This document shows, one piece after another, positions 28,201-36,721 of a stretch of 49,591 nucleotides of DNA; positions within the stretch are counted from its first letter, which is position 1, and every line of letters begins with the position of its first letter. The notes beneath the pieces were generated by a model, which did no database searches, was not told the DNA's origin, and worked only from the letters and a program-made list of their open reading frames with translations. Location of the stretch: NCBI GenBank assembly GCA_033855775.1, contig JAWVFT010000069.1, positions 1 to 49,591 of the forward strand. Direction: 5' to 3'. This DNA is from DASVTR01 sp033855775. Lineage in GTDB: Bacteria; Acidobacteriota; Blastocatellia; Pyrinomonadales; Pyrinomonadaceae. A program made the position numbers and the translations under genes.

Positions 28201-31200
28201 GTAATAGCCGTAGTTATCTTCCTTGCCGAAGATGGTGTAGGTGCGGCCCACGGTGTTCGTCTTCATCCAGCCTTCGACGGTGAAGCCGGAGCTGGCGAAG
28301 TAGAGCGAGTTGTAGTTCGCGCTCGTGTAGATATTGGCGTTGGCGCGGCCTCCGGCGAAGCGGCCCGGTTGGGCCAGCGAAGAGCCGTCGGATGTGCCGG
28401 TGATGGAACGAGTCGGGCCTGAGTCGTTGATGCTGACGGAGCCGTTGGCGAGTTCGTTCATGTGCCAGAGCAGGATTGTGTCCGGCTCGGAGATGAACGG
28501 CGTGCGCGGGTCGGCTTGATAGTTGAAGCCGCCGACCAGAACGCCCGTCCCGCGGTTGGTGCTCATCTGAATCGTGGCCGGGCCGGGGACGCCCGCCGGA
28601 GTGATAAGCGTCAACTGGTCGGGCGAGCCTGCGACGGCGCTCAGGACTTGCGTCGTGTTGCCGCCGATGGTGACGATGGGAGCCGCGCCCGTCGTGCTGA
28701 GCAGGCGCGCGCCCGTGACGGTGACGCTCGTGCCGCCGTGCTGGCTGCCGGTGGCGGGCGTGACGCTCGTGATTTCAGGAGCGTCCACGTCGAGCGTGAA
28801 GTTGATAACGCCGGTCGTGGAGCTTGTGCCGAGGTTATTGGTGATGACGGCCTGCACGGCGTACGGCCCTTCGGCGAGATACGCGGGCGGCTGGTAAGTG
28901 ATGCCGTTGGTCGTGACGGTCGCGGGAACCTGCACGAGCGGCGAGCCTTGCGGAGCGAGCAGCAGTTGCGTGGCAGCGACGTTGATGCCCGTGTCGTCCG
29001 TGTAGGTCAGGGCGAAGGCGGGCTGAAGCGAAGAGGTGACGTACATGCCGTTGACGGCAGCCGCGCCGCCGATGGTAAAGCTCGTGATGGCGGGGCCGGA
29101 GTCGTCTATGTCGAACTGAGCCGTGCGCAGCGCGCTCTGGTTGTTCGCGTTGTCGGAGACTTGCACGCTCAGGTTGTGATGCCCGCCGGAGAGCGGCGTC
29201 GCGGGCGTATACGTGACTTGACTGCCGGTGACGACCGCGCCAGCGGTGACGTTGACGTTATCGAGTTTGAGCACGACCGAGCTTGTCTTGATGCCCGAAA
29301 GGTTGTCGTGATAGGTGGCCGTGATGGTCGGCCTGTAAGCGCGAATGCGTGTGCCGTCAATCGGCAGCGGGTCAACGACGGGAGCCGAGCGGTCGAGCGT
29401 CGTAAAGGTGTTGATGGCGGGCTGCGTCTGGACATTGCCGCTCGCGTCGCGCTGGCCGTTGACGGTCACGGTGTAAGCGGAGCTTTCGCTCAAGCCGCCC
29501 GCCGGAATGAAGGTGGCGATGCGCGCGGTCGGGTCGAGCGAGTAGACGCCCGCGAGCGGCGCGTCGGGCGCATTGCTGGCGACGACCTTGATGATGTCGG
29601 CCAGATTGGAGCTGCGGTCAATGGGTTCGCTGAAGTTGACGACGATTGAGGCATCAACCGGAATCTCGGTCGCGCTGTTAGCGGGCGCGATGGAGATGAC
29701 GGTCGGAGCCGTTTCGTCCGCGGTCGTGAAGGTCGAGTTGAAGGTGTTCGCCAGACGCAGGCCCGCGCGGTCTTCGACTCCACTAACGACGACCTTGAAA
29801 GTCGCCGTCTCGGCCAGACGATTCGTCGGCGTAAGCGTCGCCGTCAGCCCGTCAGCGGAGAGCGAGACGGAAGCCCCAACGGTTCCGGCGGAGACTTGCT
29901 GTAGTTGAACTGTGCCGGTGTTGACCGTGCCGCTTTCGGCGGGTTCGGAGAAAGTGACTTTGACAAGCGTGCCGCTCGCAGGCAAGAGCGCAGAGCCGTT
30001 GGCGGGTTCGACCGAGACGACGCTGATGGGCGTCGAGTCGAGCAACATCGAGCCGACATCAATCGTCTGCCCGTTGGTCGCCAGCGCAGCGCTGCCGGAG
30101 CGCGCGATGCCGCCCGAAATAATGTCGTGGGCCATGACGGAGATTGTGCCGAGCGGAACGTTTTCAAAATTCCAGACGCCCTGCGAATTGGTGTGCGTGT
30201 AGAAAACAAGTCCGCCCGCGGGGCGACTGAGATAGAGCGTGATGTCAACGCCCGCGATGGGCGTCGCGCCGTCGGCCGCTTTCACAACTCCGGTCACGCC
30301 TCCGGCGTCTTCGAGACGCACGGGCAGTTCCAGATTTTGATTCGCCGCGAGGTCGCCTGCGGCAGTTCCGACGCCGACACGATTCGGCACGGTCAGGCGC
30401 AGGGAGAAATGTCCAGCGGGCGCGCCCGGAAATTCATAACGACCGTTGATGACCGGCGAGCCGATGACGACGGGCGCGCCGCTCCAACCATCGTTGACAA
30501 GGATAACGGTGCCGTTGTTGAGCGGCGTTCCCGTGTTGTCCAGAGCCGCGCCGGAGATGTTGGCGACGCCGTTGAAGACGACATCGGAGATGACGGTTGA
30601 GCCAGCCAGACTGGCGGTGACGGGCGAAGCTTCGCCACGGTCGTAGCCGGTCGGGGCTTCGGCGCGCACGCGGACTTCGCCGAGCGGGACGAACGAGAGA
30701 CGATAGACGCCGCTCTCGTTCGTCGCCGTCTCAAAGTAGCGTCCTCCGGCGATGATGGAAACGCGAGCGCCGTTGACGCGCTCTGCGCCGCCGAGCCTGT
30801 AGACCGTGCCGGTCAGCGTCACGCTCGGTTCGAGAGCGATGTTGACCACGGTGTCTGGCAAAGGCTCAACGGTTCCTGAGACGATGCCGCTGGCCGAGCC
30901 CGTCTGCCCGCCCGGAGCATCCGAGACGCTGATGGTGAAGCGGCCCGCGGGAATGCCCGTGAAGCGGAAGCGGCCTTGCGGGTCGGTCGTCGCCTGAAGG
31001 TTCGCGCTGCGCACGCCGGAGCCGTCGGCAGCGATTCTGACAAGCGCGTGGTCAACCGGATTGCCGTTTGAAGTGACCTGCCCGGTCACGGCCCCGATGG
31101 TTAGGAGTTCGAGACTGACGTTGACAATCTCGCCCTGCTGCGTGACTCGCCCGGCTGTTCGCCCGACGCGCCCAGTGCGATTATCTAAGACGTTGATGGA

Positions 31201-34200
31201 GAAGTCTCCGGTCGGCACGTTAAGGAAAGTGAACGAGCCTCTGTCGTCGTCCGCGTCGGACGTGACGGTGAAGCCGACGTTGCGCCCGCCTAGGTACAAC
31301 TCGACATCGGCCAGACCGATAGGCACAGTTCCGCCCGGCATGAACACGCGCCCCTTGATTGTCCCTGAAGCCTGCAACTGAACAGTCGCGTCAACGATTG
31401 CGCCGCGCACGATGGTCGCGGAGACGCGCCCGCCAAGCCCGTTCTGCGTTCCAGAGATGGCATACGGTCCTTCCGGCAGATTATCAAACAGGATGACGCC
31501 GCCGCTTTCGGTCGTCAGTTCGGCGAAGCGATGGAAGTTCGGATAGCTTGAGCCGTCGAGCGTCGTGCTGCCGCTCAAGACCGGATTGCCCGCGCCGTCA
31601 ACGACGTGAATGCGCACGCCGCCCGTGCCGAGCAGGCGCACGTCGGCTATCGCATCTTCGTTCTTCCGCACGGCGATGTAGACGCGATTGGTGTAGCCCG
31701 TGGTCGAGTCGGTCGCCGTTATCTCATAGCTGCTTTCGGCGAAGACTTCGGCAAACTCGTAGTGGCCGTTTGAGTCTGTGCGCGCCGTCACGTTGGCGAG
31801 GAAGCCGCCGCCGATTGTGACCTGCACGCCGGGGCCGACCGTCGTTACGCCGTCCGGCTGATAGACGGTTCCCTGAATCTTTCCGGCCAGCGTGCTGACG
31901 AGCGAGAGATTGCATTCGTCGTCGGCTCCGGCGAGCAGAGTTCCGCCCGCGGAAACCTGCGTCGGGAAAAACTCGTTGGAAGTCGAAACACGATAGACGC
32001 CGGGGTTGAGTCCCGTGAACGAATAGTTGCCGTTCGGTGCGGACTGCACCGAGTAAGGACTTTCCGAATCGGGCATTCCCCAGTACGGGCCTTCCTGCAA
32101 ATAGACCTTCGGCAAGAAGAGCGAGACGGGCGCGACTGTTCCCGTCACGCCGTCTGGCTGCGTGATGCGCCCGTGGATGTTGGCCGAACGAATCGTCGCG
32201 TCTCTGACGAGATGCTCGTTGGGGCTGAGTTGCGCGTTGATGTTGACGAAGAGATGCTTGTCAACGTCAACGAAGCGCAGCGTCAAGGGCGCGTTAGATG
32301 GAACGAGCGGGATTGAGTATGCGCCCTGATTGTCCGTCTGCACTTGATGATAGCCGTCGTGCGAAACCTTTATCTTCGACGCAGGCACAGTCACGCCGTT
32401 CTCAATTTTGTAGACGTGGCCGGAGATGCTGGCCGGACGATAAATCGTGATGTTGACGTTGGGCGTCGTTTCGCCCAGACGGACGACGGCGGTCGCAGAG
32501 CCGCCCATGGCTGTGTCCACGTTCTGCGCGCTGACTTGCGTGAATCCGGCAGGCACGCTTTCAAGCAGGTAGTTCCCTTGCGCGTCTGCGCGCACGGCGC
32601 GGCCTGCGCCGGAGACGAAAGCTCCGGGCACGGGCTGGCCCACTTCATCCAACACTCTGCCGCTGATGGAGCCGTAGCCCGGCAAGGTCAGCAGGATGCC
32701 GTCAACTTCCGGGTTGGCTTCGCTCAACTGCACAGGCTGGCTGATGACGAGGCCGGTCACATAGTCTGTCGCTTCGAGCTTGATTTGATTAACAGGAAGA
32801 TTGCTAATAGCAAAGCTGCCATCGCGGCCCGCGTAGCCGTAGCCGACGGTTATCATGCCGTCAAGGCGCTGCGAGCCGAAGCCCGGAATCCGGCCAAAGG
32901 CGATAACGAGCGTGCCGACGCCCGGCGAGCCATCACGATTGACGACGCGACCGCGCACCACGCCCGAAATGTTTTGCATCGAGACGTTGACAGTGGCCGT
33001 CTGTCCCGGCCCGTTAATCGTCCCGGCGGCGAGGCCCGAAGCGTTCGACGCGGCGCCTGAGCCGACGGCCATCACGGACACGTTGCCGACCGGAATATCA
33101 GTCACGCTGTAGTGGCCCTGCTCGTCAGTCTGCGCGACCTTCGTGCCGATGGCATCGAGTTCTGGAACGACGCGGACGAAAGCCTTCGCGAGCGGCAAGC
33201 CGCCGCTCGTGATGGTTCCCTGCACGTTGCCGCGCGCCAGGTAAACGATGTCCAGGACCATGTGCTGCCCGTCGAAGATAACGGGCGTCGTCAGCCGCTT
33301 ATTCGAGTGCGTGATTGGATTGTTGACTTCGATGATTAACGGCCCGCAATCGCCGTTGCGAACGTAGTCGAGTTGGTAGCGTCCCTGCGAATCCGTCGTG
33401 CGCGTGGCAAGCAGCTTCGGCGGCGGCGGCAACGTCGCGCCGACGGCGACCGCGCATTCCTGCGTGAAGTAAAGCACGGTCGCGTTCGGCACAGGCGTGC
33501 CGTCAGCCGACATGACGCGCCCCGTCAGGTAGGCTCCGGGCGGAACGCCTTCGGGCGAGACGCGCATCGTGATGGCTCCGACGCTCGGCGAAGCTGCCAG
33601 CCCGTAACGGTGCGCGTCCAACACGCCGCTGACCGACATGTCGCGCTTGATGTACGGGCCGATTGGCCCGTCGAGCGAGACGAAGACGAAGCGGTCGCCG
33701 TAGTTGAGCTTTGCTCCCGTGACGGCGATTGGCCCGCCGACGTTCTCCGAAGGATTGCTGACGAGCGCGCCGCCGCCGACGCGATAGCGCGCTAGGCTCT
33801 CGACCGATTCCTGATTCATCGGCTTAGAGAAGAGCAGCCCGACGAGGCGGCCATACTTGTCGCCGCCCGGAATCACGTCCGGCGTCGCTTGATAGGTTCC
33901 GACCACGCGCGGCTGCGGCTCGCTCAAGGTGGCTGCCAGCGTCGCGGACGCGCCGGTCGGCATGAATGCGCCGTCACGAAATTCTTCCAGCGCGGGCAGG
34001 GTTGAAGTGAGCGGCCTGAAGACGACGCGATAACGTTTGCCCGCCTGCACCGGCACATTGCTGAAGGTCAACTGGCGGAAGGCGCGACCGCTCGCCGGAA
34101 CGAGCAGCGAGATGTCCACCGCGCCCGTTTGCCAGCCGTTGATTTCCAGCATCCAGTTCGTCGTCGCGGGGTTCGAGACGACGAGCATCTGTCCGAGCGC

Positions 34201-36576
34201 CGCGCCCGGATTGTTGTTCGGGTCAATCGAGCTTAAAGGCATCGAGCCGCCGTCGCGCAGTTCACCGTAACGCTCGACAGCCGACTCGCCAAACCCGACG
34301 CGCTTGCCGGAGGCGTCAACGAAACGCGCCCCGAAGATGGGCGTCCCGCCCGCTTGCGTGACGAGCGCGGAGATGAACGAAGAGCGCGGCGATTCCGCGT
34401 TAGCGAAATCCTGATGCACGGCCAGCGGAGCTTTGCCCGCGACCATCTCCTTGTAAAACTGCGCGCCGAGCGAATCATAATAATGATTGCCCGCGACCGT
34501 CTCGCGCATCGTGTCGGCGAAGCCAATGTCGGGCTGCGTTTGCAGTTCGCCGAGCCAGTCTCGCATTAACGTGTCGAGCGAAACGTTGACAGGCTCGCCG
34601 AAGTTGACGCGCAGGCCCGCCACGCCGAGTTCGACGGCGCGGTCAACGACCGTCTGCTTGTTCACAGGCACAACGCCCGGAGGCAACGCGCCCGGCGGAG
34701 CGTTGGCCACGCTCCAAGCCTGACCGAGCAACTCTCTCGAAGCTTCGACCACTTCCGTCGGCAAGTACTTCACGGAGTCAGGCAGTATCAAAGAATCAGG
34801 CGAGAGCGGCACGTTACGGTCGCCGACGCCCGTCACCAGATTCAGCCCCGCGCTGACATCATCGCCGACCTTCACATATGTGGCCGTCACGGCTCCCGTC
34901 ACGTTAGCGCGCAGACGCCACTTAACGGTCGCCGAACTGCCGCGCGCAATCGTCGTTGGAAACTGTCTCTGGGTGCTGATGCCGAGAAGTTCCGCGCCGC
35001 TGACGCTGTTGCGCCCCAGGTTGGCGAAGGCTCCCTGTATGTCGCGGCTGCCGGAGTTGTACATCGTCATCGCAAGGTCGTATTCCTGACCCGCGCGCAC
35101 GACCGACGGATGCGTAAACGTCACGCTGAAGCTCGCGTCACGAACCAGCACCGCGCCCGGCACAGACCCGCGCACGCGCACAGGCCCGCCGGGCAAGCCT
35201 TCGAGCGTGCCTTCCAAATCGAAGTTGATGGTGTGCAAGCCTTCCTTCAAGCCTTCGAGCAGGAACGTGCCTTGACCGGACTGCCCGGGCGAAAAGTTTT
35301 CCGTGTCGTCTTCCGTCCCGTACCTTCCGTCTGGGCCAAGACCGTGCAGTTCCAAATCGGAGACGCGGCCACCGACCTGCGTCGCGGCAATGCGCAAAGG
35401 GTCGTCAGACTCGTCGCCCGGAGTGCCGTTGTCGGGCAAGGTGGCCTTCGCGTGCAGATTGCGCACGACGAGCGGCGTGCCGCCCGGAGCGCCGTTGGCG
35501 ACGATGACGATGGCTTCAAAAAATTGATGCAGCAGGCCGATGCGCCCGGGGAAGACGACAACGCCGGGAATGCGCATCGGGCCGCCGCCCGGCATCTCCG
35601 GCGGAGGCACGGGCATGCCGTCGCCGTCTAACACCTCAAGCATGACGGGGAGCACATCCGGTATAGGGACGGACGTGCCGGGGCCGCTGATGCTCGGAGC
35701 TCCGACGACGGGGCGCGGGTCTGTGACGCCGATGCTCGGAAACGCGACGGGAATGCTGATTTGCTGCGCGTCGGAGGAAGTGACCAGTCCGAGCGTAAAG
35801 TTAAAGAATTGGTAGGCATCGTCGTCAATATTGATTCCGGCCTGCATAATCTGGTCGTAAGTAAGTTCGTTAACGTGGACTTCGGAAATCAGCAGGCGGT
35901 CAATGACGACGATGCCACACGAATCCGGCGTCACGGAAGTGACGACGGGCTGGCCCGCCGCGCCTATGTCAACGACGCGCAGGTTACGTATCAAGTGGTC
36001 GCCCGCGTTGGTCAAAGCCGGAACGGGCAAGGGCTGGCCGATGGGAGCCTCGACGGTCAGCGGCGCTGTCAGCGATGGGCCGGTCAGTTCGCCGCGAACG
36101 CGGTAGTTCGGATTCAGCCCGGCGATGATGGGCGCAGGGTCGCTCCCCTGCGGAACTAACATGCTGGTCAAAACGGTGGTCGGAGTGTTCTTCGGAACCG
36201 TCTGTGTGGCCGGGCCTGCGGTGATGGCCAGCCCGATGAGGTCAAAGTCGGCGGTCGCCAGTATGGCGCTGATGGCCTGCGCTTGATCCGCGCCATCGTT
36301 CTGCGGCGCGGTGGCGGCCGACTGCGAGTTCTGCTTCTTATCCTTCGTCCTGTGCTCAGGGACACGCTTGGGCCTGACTCCGGCATTGCGCGCGCCGCGC
36401 TCCTGCCCGCCCGACTGTTGCGGCTGCTGCGGGTTCTGCAACGCGCCCGCCGTCAGGGAGAGCATCAACACAAACAAGATGGCGATGCTCGTCCAGACGA
36501 ATTTGCGCTGACGCTTGAGGGCGCTCTGCCTGCTGCGAGCAGACTCGTTGCTGCCGGCCAGATTGATACGTGCCAT
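22258..36576 (-). CDS. Giant secreted mosaic surface protein (carboxypeptidase-regulatory, Big_5, IPT and LamG domains)
   Basis: This is a 4,772-aa protein. I place the start at the ATG at 36576; the frame opens four codons earlier at a TTG without a proper ribosome-binding site. Residues about 22-44 form a signal or anchor segment (KRQRKFVWTSIAILFVLMLS). Residues 100-1000 are a beta-rich region I do not recognise. About 13 carboxypeptidase-regulatory-like repeats follow (about 1010-2170; for example SGRVLDEVGQPVPGAFVSG), then two Big_5 domains (about 2185-2390), Ig-like units, an IPT/TIG domain, and six LamG-like domains (about 2695-4600), each followed by a TIG-like linker. The C-terminus is proline- and basic-rich. 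It has no catalytic motif and looks like an adhesive stalk or carrier. It is translationally coupled to the RHS gene, which suggests partnership. Confidence 0.9.
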   Translation of the reverse strand: MARINLAGSNESARSRQSALKRQRKFVWTSIAILFVLMLSLTAGALQNPQQPQQSGGQERGARNAGVRPKRVPEHRTKDKKQNSQSAATAPQNDGADQAQAISAILATADFDLIGLAITAGPATQTVPKNTPTTVLTSMLVPQGSDPAPIIAGLNPNYRVRGELTGPSLTAPLTVEAPIGQPLPVPALTNAGDHLIRNLRVVDIGAAGQPVVTSVTPDSCGIVVIDRLLISEVHVNELTYDQIMQAGINIDDDAYQFFNFTLGLVTSSDAQQISIPVAFPSIGVTDPRPVVGAPSISGPGTSVPIPDVLPVMLEVLDGDGMPVPPPEMPGGGPMRIPGVVVFPGRIGLLHQFFEAIVIVANGAPGGTPLVVRNLHAKATLPDNGTPGDESDDPLRIAATQVGGRVSDLELHGLGPDGRYGTEDDTENFSPGQSGQGTFLLEGLKEGLHTINFDLEGTLEGLPGGPVRVRGSVPGAVLVRDASFSVTFTHPSVVRAGQEYDLAMTMYNSGSRDIQGAFANLGRNSVSGAELLGISTQRQFPTTIARGSSATVKWRLRANVTGAVTATYVKVGDDVSAGLNLVTGVGDRNVPLSPDSLILPDSVKYLPTEVVEASRELLGQAWSVANAPPGALPPGVVPVNKQTVVDRAVELGVAGLRVNFGEPVNVSLDTLMRDWLGELQTQPDIGFADTMRETVAGNHYYDSLGAQFYKEMVAGKAPLAVHQDFANAESPRSSFISALVTQAGGTPIFGARFVDASGKRVGFGESAVERYGELRDGGSMPLSSIDPNNNPGAALGQMLVVSNPATTNWMLEINGWQTGAVDISLLVPASGRAFRQLTFSNVPVQAGKRYRVVFRPLTSTLPALEEFRDGAFMPTGASATLAATLSEPQPRVVGTYQATPDVIPGGDKYGRLVGLLFSKPMNQESVESLARYRVGGGALVSNPSENVGGPIAVTGAKLNYGDRFVFVSLDGPIGPYIKRDMSVSGVLDAHRYGLAASPSVGAITMRVSPEGVPPGAYLTGRVMSADGTPVPNATVLYFTQECAVAVGATLPPPPKLLATRTTDSQGRYQLDYVRNGDCGPLIIEVNNPITHSNKRLTTPVIFDGQHMVLDIVYLARGNVQGTITSGGLPLAKAFVRVVPELDAIGTKVAQTDEQGHYSVTDIPVGNVSVMAVGSGAASNASGLAAGTINGPGQTATVNVSMQNISGVVRGRVVNRDGSPGVGTLVIAFGRIPGFGSQRLDGMITVGYGYAGRDGSFAISNLPVNQIKLEATDYVTGLVISQPVQLSEANPEVDGILLTLPGYGSISGRVLDEVGQPVPGAFVSGAGRAVRADAQGNYLLESVPAGFTQVSAQNVDTAMGGSATAVVRLGETTPNVNITIYRPASISGHVYKIENGVTVPASKIKVSHDGYHQVQTDNQGAYSIPLVPSNAPLTLRFVDVDKHLFVNINAQLSPNEHLVRDATIRSANIHGRITQPDGVTGTVAPVSLFLPKVYLQEGPYWGMPDSESPYSVQSAPNGNYSFTGLNPGVYRVSTSNEFFPTQVSAGGTLLAGADDECNLSLVSTLAGKIQGTVYQPDGVTTVGPGVQVTIGGGFLANVTARTDSNGHYEFAEVFAESSYEITATDSTTGYTNRVYIAVRKNEDAIADVRLLGTGGVRIHVVDGAGNPVLSGSTTLDGSSYPNFHRFAELTTESGGVILFDNLPEGPYAISGTQNGLGGRVSATIVRGAIVDATVQLQASGTIKGRVFMPGGTVPIGLADVELYLGGRNVGFTVTSDADDDRGSFTFLNVPTGDFSINVLDNRTGRVGRTAGRVTQQGEIVNVSLELLTIGAVTGQVTSNGNPVDHALVRIAADGSGVRSANLQATTDPQGRFRFTGIPAGRFTISVSDAPGGQTGSASGIVSGTVEPLPDTVVNIALEPSVTLTGTVYRLGGAERVNGARVSIIAGGRYFETATNESGVYRLSFVPLGEVRVRAEAPTGYDRGEASPVTASLAGSTVISDVVFNGVANISGAALDNTGTPLNNGTVILVNDGWSGAPVVIGSPVINGRYEFPGAPAGHFSLRLTVPNRVGVGTAAGDLAANQNLELPVRLEDAGGVTGVVKAADGATPIAGVDITLYLSRPAGGLVFYTHTNSQGVWNFENVPLGTISVMAHDIISGGIARSGSAALATNGQTIDVGSMLLDSTPISVVSVEPANGSALLPASGTLVKVTFSEPAESGTVNTGTVQLQQVSAGTVGASVSLSADGLTATLTPTNRLAETATFKVVVSGVEDRAGLRLANTFNSTFTTADETAPTVISIAPANSATEIPVDASIVVNFSEPIDRSSNLADIIKVVASNAPDAPLAGVYSLDPTARIATFIPAGGLSESSAYTVTVNGQRDASGNVQTQPAINTFTTLDRSAPVVDPLPIDGTRIRAYRPTITATYHDNLSGIKTSSVVLKLDNVNVTAGAVVTGSQVTYTPATPLSGGHHNLSVQVSDNANNQSALRTAQFDIDDSGPAITSFTIGGAAAVNGMYVTSSLQPAFALTYTDDTGINVAATQLLLAPQGSPLVQVPATVTTNGITYQPPAYLAEGPYAVQAVITNNLGTSSTTGVINFTLDVDAPEITSVTPATGSQHGGTSVTVTGARLLSTTGAAPIVTIGGNTTQVLSAVAGSPDQLTLITPAGVPGPATIQMSTNRGTGVLVGGFNYQADPRTPFISEPDTILLWHMNELANGSVSINDSGPTRSITGTSDGSSLAQPGRFAGGRANANIYTSANYNSLYFASSGFTVEGWMKTNTVGRTYTIFGKEDNYGYYYGPPEYAVRLMPGGNLRALLYDSSQRQWFADMPASGYRVDDDQWHYVAMVVDRASNRLSVYVDGIERASSAPPAGFGVLYNSGQPFRAGHWAYYEQQTTGGGEPFPGTIDEVRVSSTAHSAAVVQKTYLGTEGALGVSITNTGPANIARGTTSDIDLAGYNLAGATPTINGPAAAQLTAQVVSSSATQARVRVTVAADAALGDAQLVMSSSQGSATLALRVIDLSRSALGVEPDTKLLWHMDETANGGTTIFDAGRFNFNGFSGGSSLAQPGRFNGGRANAVINTSTSIPDLYMGSSSFTVEGWMKTDLVGRTYTIFGKEDFYGGYYGPPEYAVRLLPTGTLRALVYDNSQRQWMAEMPANIYHVDDNQWHSIVMVVDRASNKLSLYVDGIERASSAPPAGFGALYNSGQPFCVGKYAAYDPQTTGGGEAFPGTIDEVRISSTAHTPERILNDLLGNSPMRVTSYSPREILRERAGLPSYVNQLTVNGYNLDGATARLQVNGQTADAVVIVTSSTYRQAIVSVDVAATTPLGDGQLVFSKQGQADAAIDVRVGDQSESAGFTDTVLLWNLNETGNGAIRIFDTGPLGIHGTASNQSLAQPGHYGGGRSKPVIISDNDNGALQFNSSSFTVECWFKTGILGRTYTLVGKEDFFGGYYGPPEYAIRIMPSGGLRALAYDTSQRQWKAEMPASVYELDDNLWHHAAMVVDRANNKLSLYVDGIERASSTMPAGFGAMYNSGQQLRAGKYAVYDEATFGGNEEFPGVLDDIRISASAHTAEQIVANMNGTPGLRVNSYAPQEAPLNKATGETFSTLVTLNGFGLDNVTASLKRNGQPLNATATVESSSFSQAQVRLSIDGSVATGTAQLVLTKPNLPAASVDVRLFEQSEFATNTDTRLLWHLNETGNGAIRALDSGPLGIHGTASNQSLAQPGHLGGGRSKPLVIADFDYGALYFGTASYTAECWFKTGVLGRTYTLVGKEDFFGGYYGPPEYAIRITPSGGIRALAYDTSQRQWKAEVAGRVYDPATGRWQMMLDDNQWHHAAMVVDRASNKLSLYVDGIERASSTMPAGFGAMYNSGQQFRIGKYAIYDEATFGGNEEFPGIIDEVRISSSAHTPAQVLADALGTDTAHISLTQPTSVQRGSTSVALTFTGYGLMGATVTTDQPAVSVTVVSSTSTQLNCLLSVPQGVPVGDLHFAVTDTRGQVFNPSLTIVDQQPFVNDASSNSETLLLWHLDEAGNGGVHVNGSGDALPNVVGGTASVNSQAQAGRFGGGRIKTNVLADTSAALYLGSSSFTVEGWVKTDPLGRTYTIFGKEDFFGGYYGPPEYAIRLTPSGGLRALAYDTSQRQWKAEMPGRLYDAATGNWQININDGQWHYIVMTVDRTNNKMSLYADGVERASATMPAGFGALYNSGQQFRIGKYAIYDEATFGGNEEFPGALDEVRVLNFARTAAQVQDTWLGTHTGGFAATVATAAPDTKITDTAPPVITQPLITVNAITPGLLPRDKTAREALVINIAVEGSNLSGVRARVVRDGQTLAGINARVQDSSDTEAHLALAVAPATPLGMAELVLSKTGYEDASVWIRVVEPGEFALEADTVGLWHMDEREEGAAHLLDSSENAINLSTAQASRVDAGRFGGGRKLTRATADASNNALSFNASNFTVEGWVKSGALERDYVLVGKETGSGQNTDYTLKLTAKGSLRAEIYDTNGALWEAETLDDAGALTDNQWHSVAMVLDRGANLLFLYVDGRGRAIAQAPKDFSLMRNLGQPLEFGCFDADSAGAGGPEEFPGILDEIRISNTAHTRDKIEADFFGHDAPEVTRVQPTVAHREDGATQILLAGYGLAGATVSSNQPDVTVNVVSTSATRITLSINIQATAVPGPLLLTVTDTLKQTTTVEIAIGERRSMREGSSPKGSAPGANRASQQQSRKKTEAPPVSGRVVAPSPPLLPPPVSQSLRVIGGLSWPARAAERLLSNGAGGQR
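22780..28490 (-). repeat. Six tandem LamG-like domain modules (about 1 kb each)
   Basis: Modules begin near 28480, 27500, 26515, 25535, 24545 and 23435. Each opens with 'DTxLLWHxxETGNG', has 'SSFTVExWxKT', 'YTIFGKEDFFGGYYGPPEY', 'QWHxxxMVVDRAxNKLSLYV' and 'FPGxIDEVRISSxAHT', and is followed by an 80-100-residue TIG-like linker. Copies 3-5 share long stretches of roughly 90% identical DNA (compare 23890-24010 with 24900-25020). The sixth is the most diverged. LamG folds often bind glycans or proteins. Confidence 0.85.
30110..33540 (-). repeat. About 13 carboxypeptidase-regulatory-like domain repeats
   Basis: Successive 75-100-residue units share the pattern 'xIxGxVxxxDGxPxxGAxVxx ... TDxxGxYxFxxVPxGxxxVxAxx' (for example NVQGTITSGGLPLAKAFVRV, SISGRVLDEVGQPVPGAFVS, TLTGTVYRLGGAERVNGARV). 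They are diverged in sequence, so this is an old array, unlike the LamG modules. The fold is a prealbumin-like beta-sandwich with a structural role. Confidence 0.75.
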
Positions 36577-36683
36577 GGGAGTAAACAAGCTCCGTTGGAA
36601 TGAGGGCTGTTAAGGTTGCGGCGTTATGCGATTAACGTCGTGACCGGTTCAAGCGTGGGCTTCTTTATCTGTGCGGCGCGCGC

Positions 36684-36721
36684 GGGCTGTTGCGTGGACA
36701 AGTGACAATCCACCGCAGCCC
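36684..36721 (-). repeat. Hairpin in the 5' leader of the giant operon
   Basis: GGGCTG (36684-36689) pairs with CAGCCC (36716-36721), then across a small internal loop GTGGA (36694-36698) pairs with TCCAC (36709-36713), leaving a 10-nt loop. It lies about 110-145 nt before the start codon of the giant gene and could affect leader stability or translation. Confidence 0.4.
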
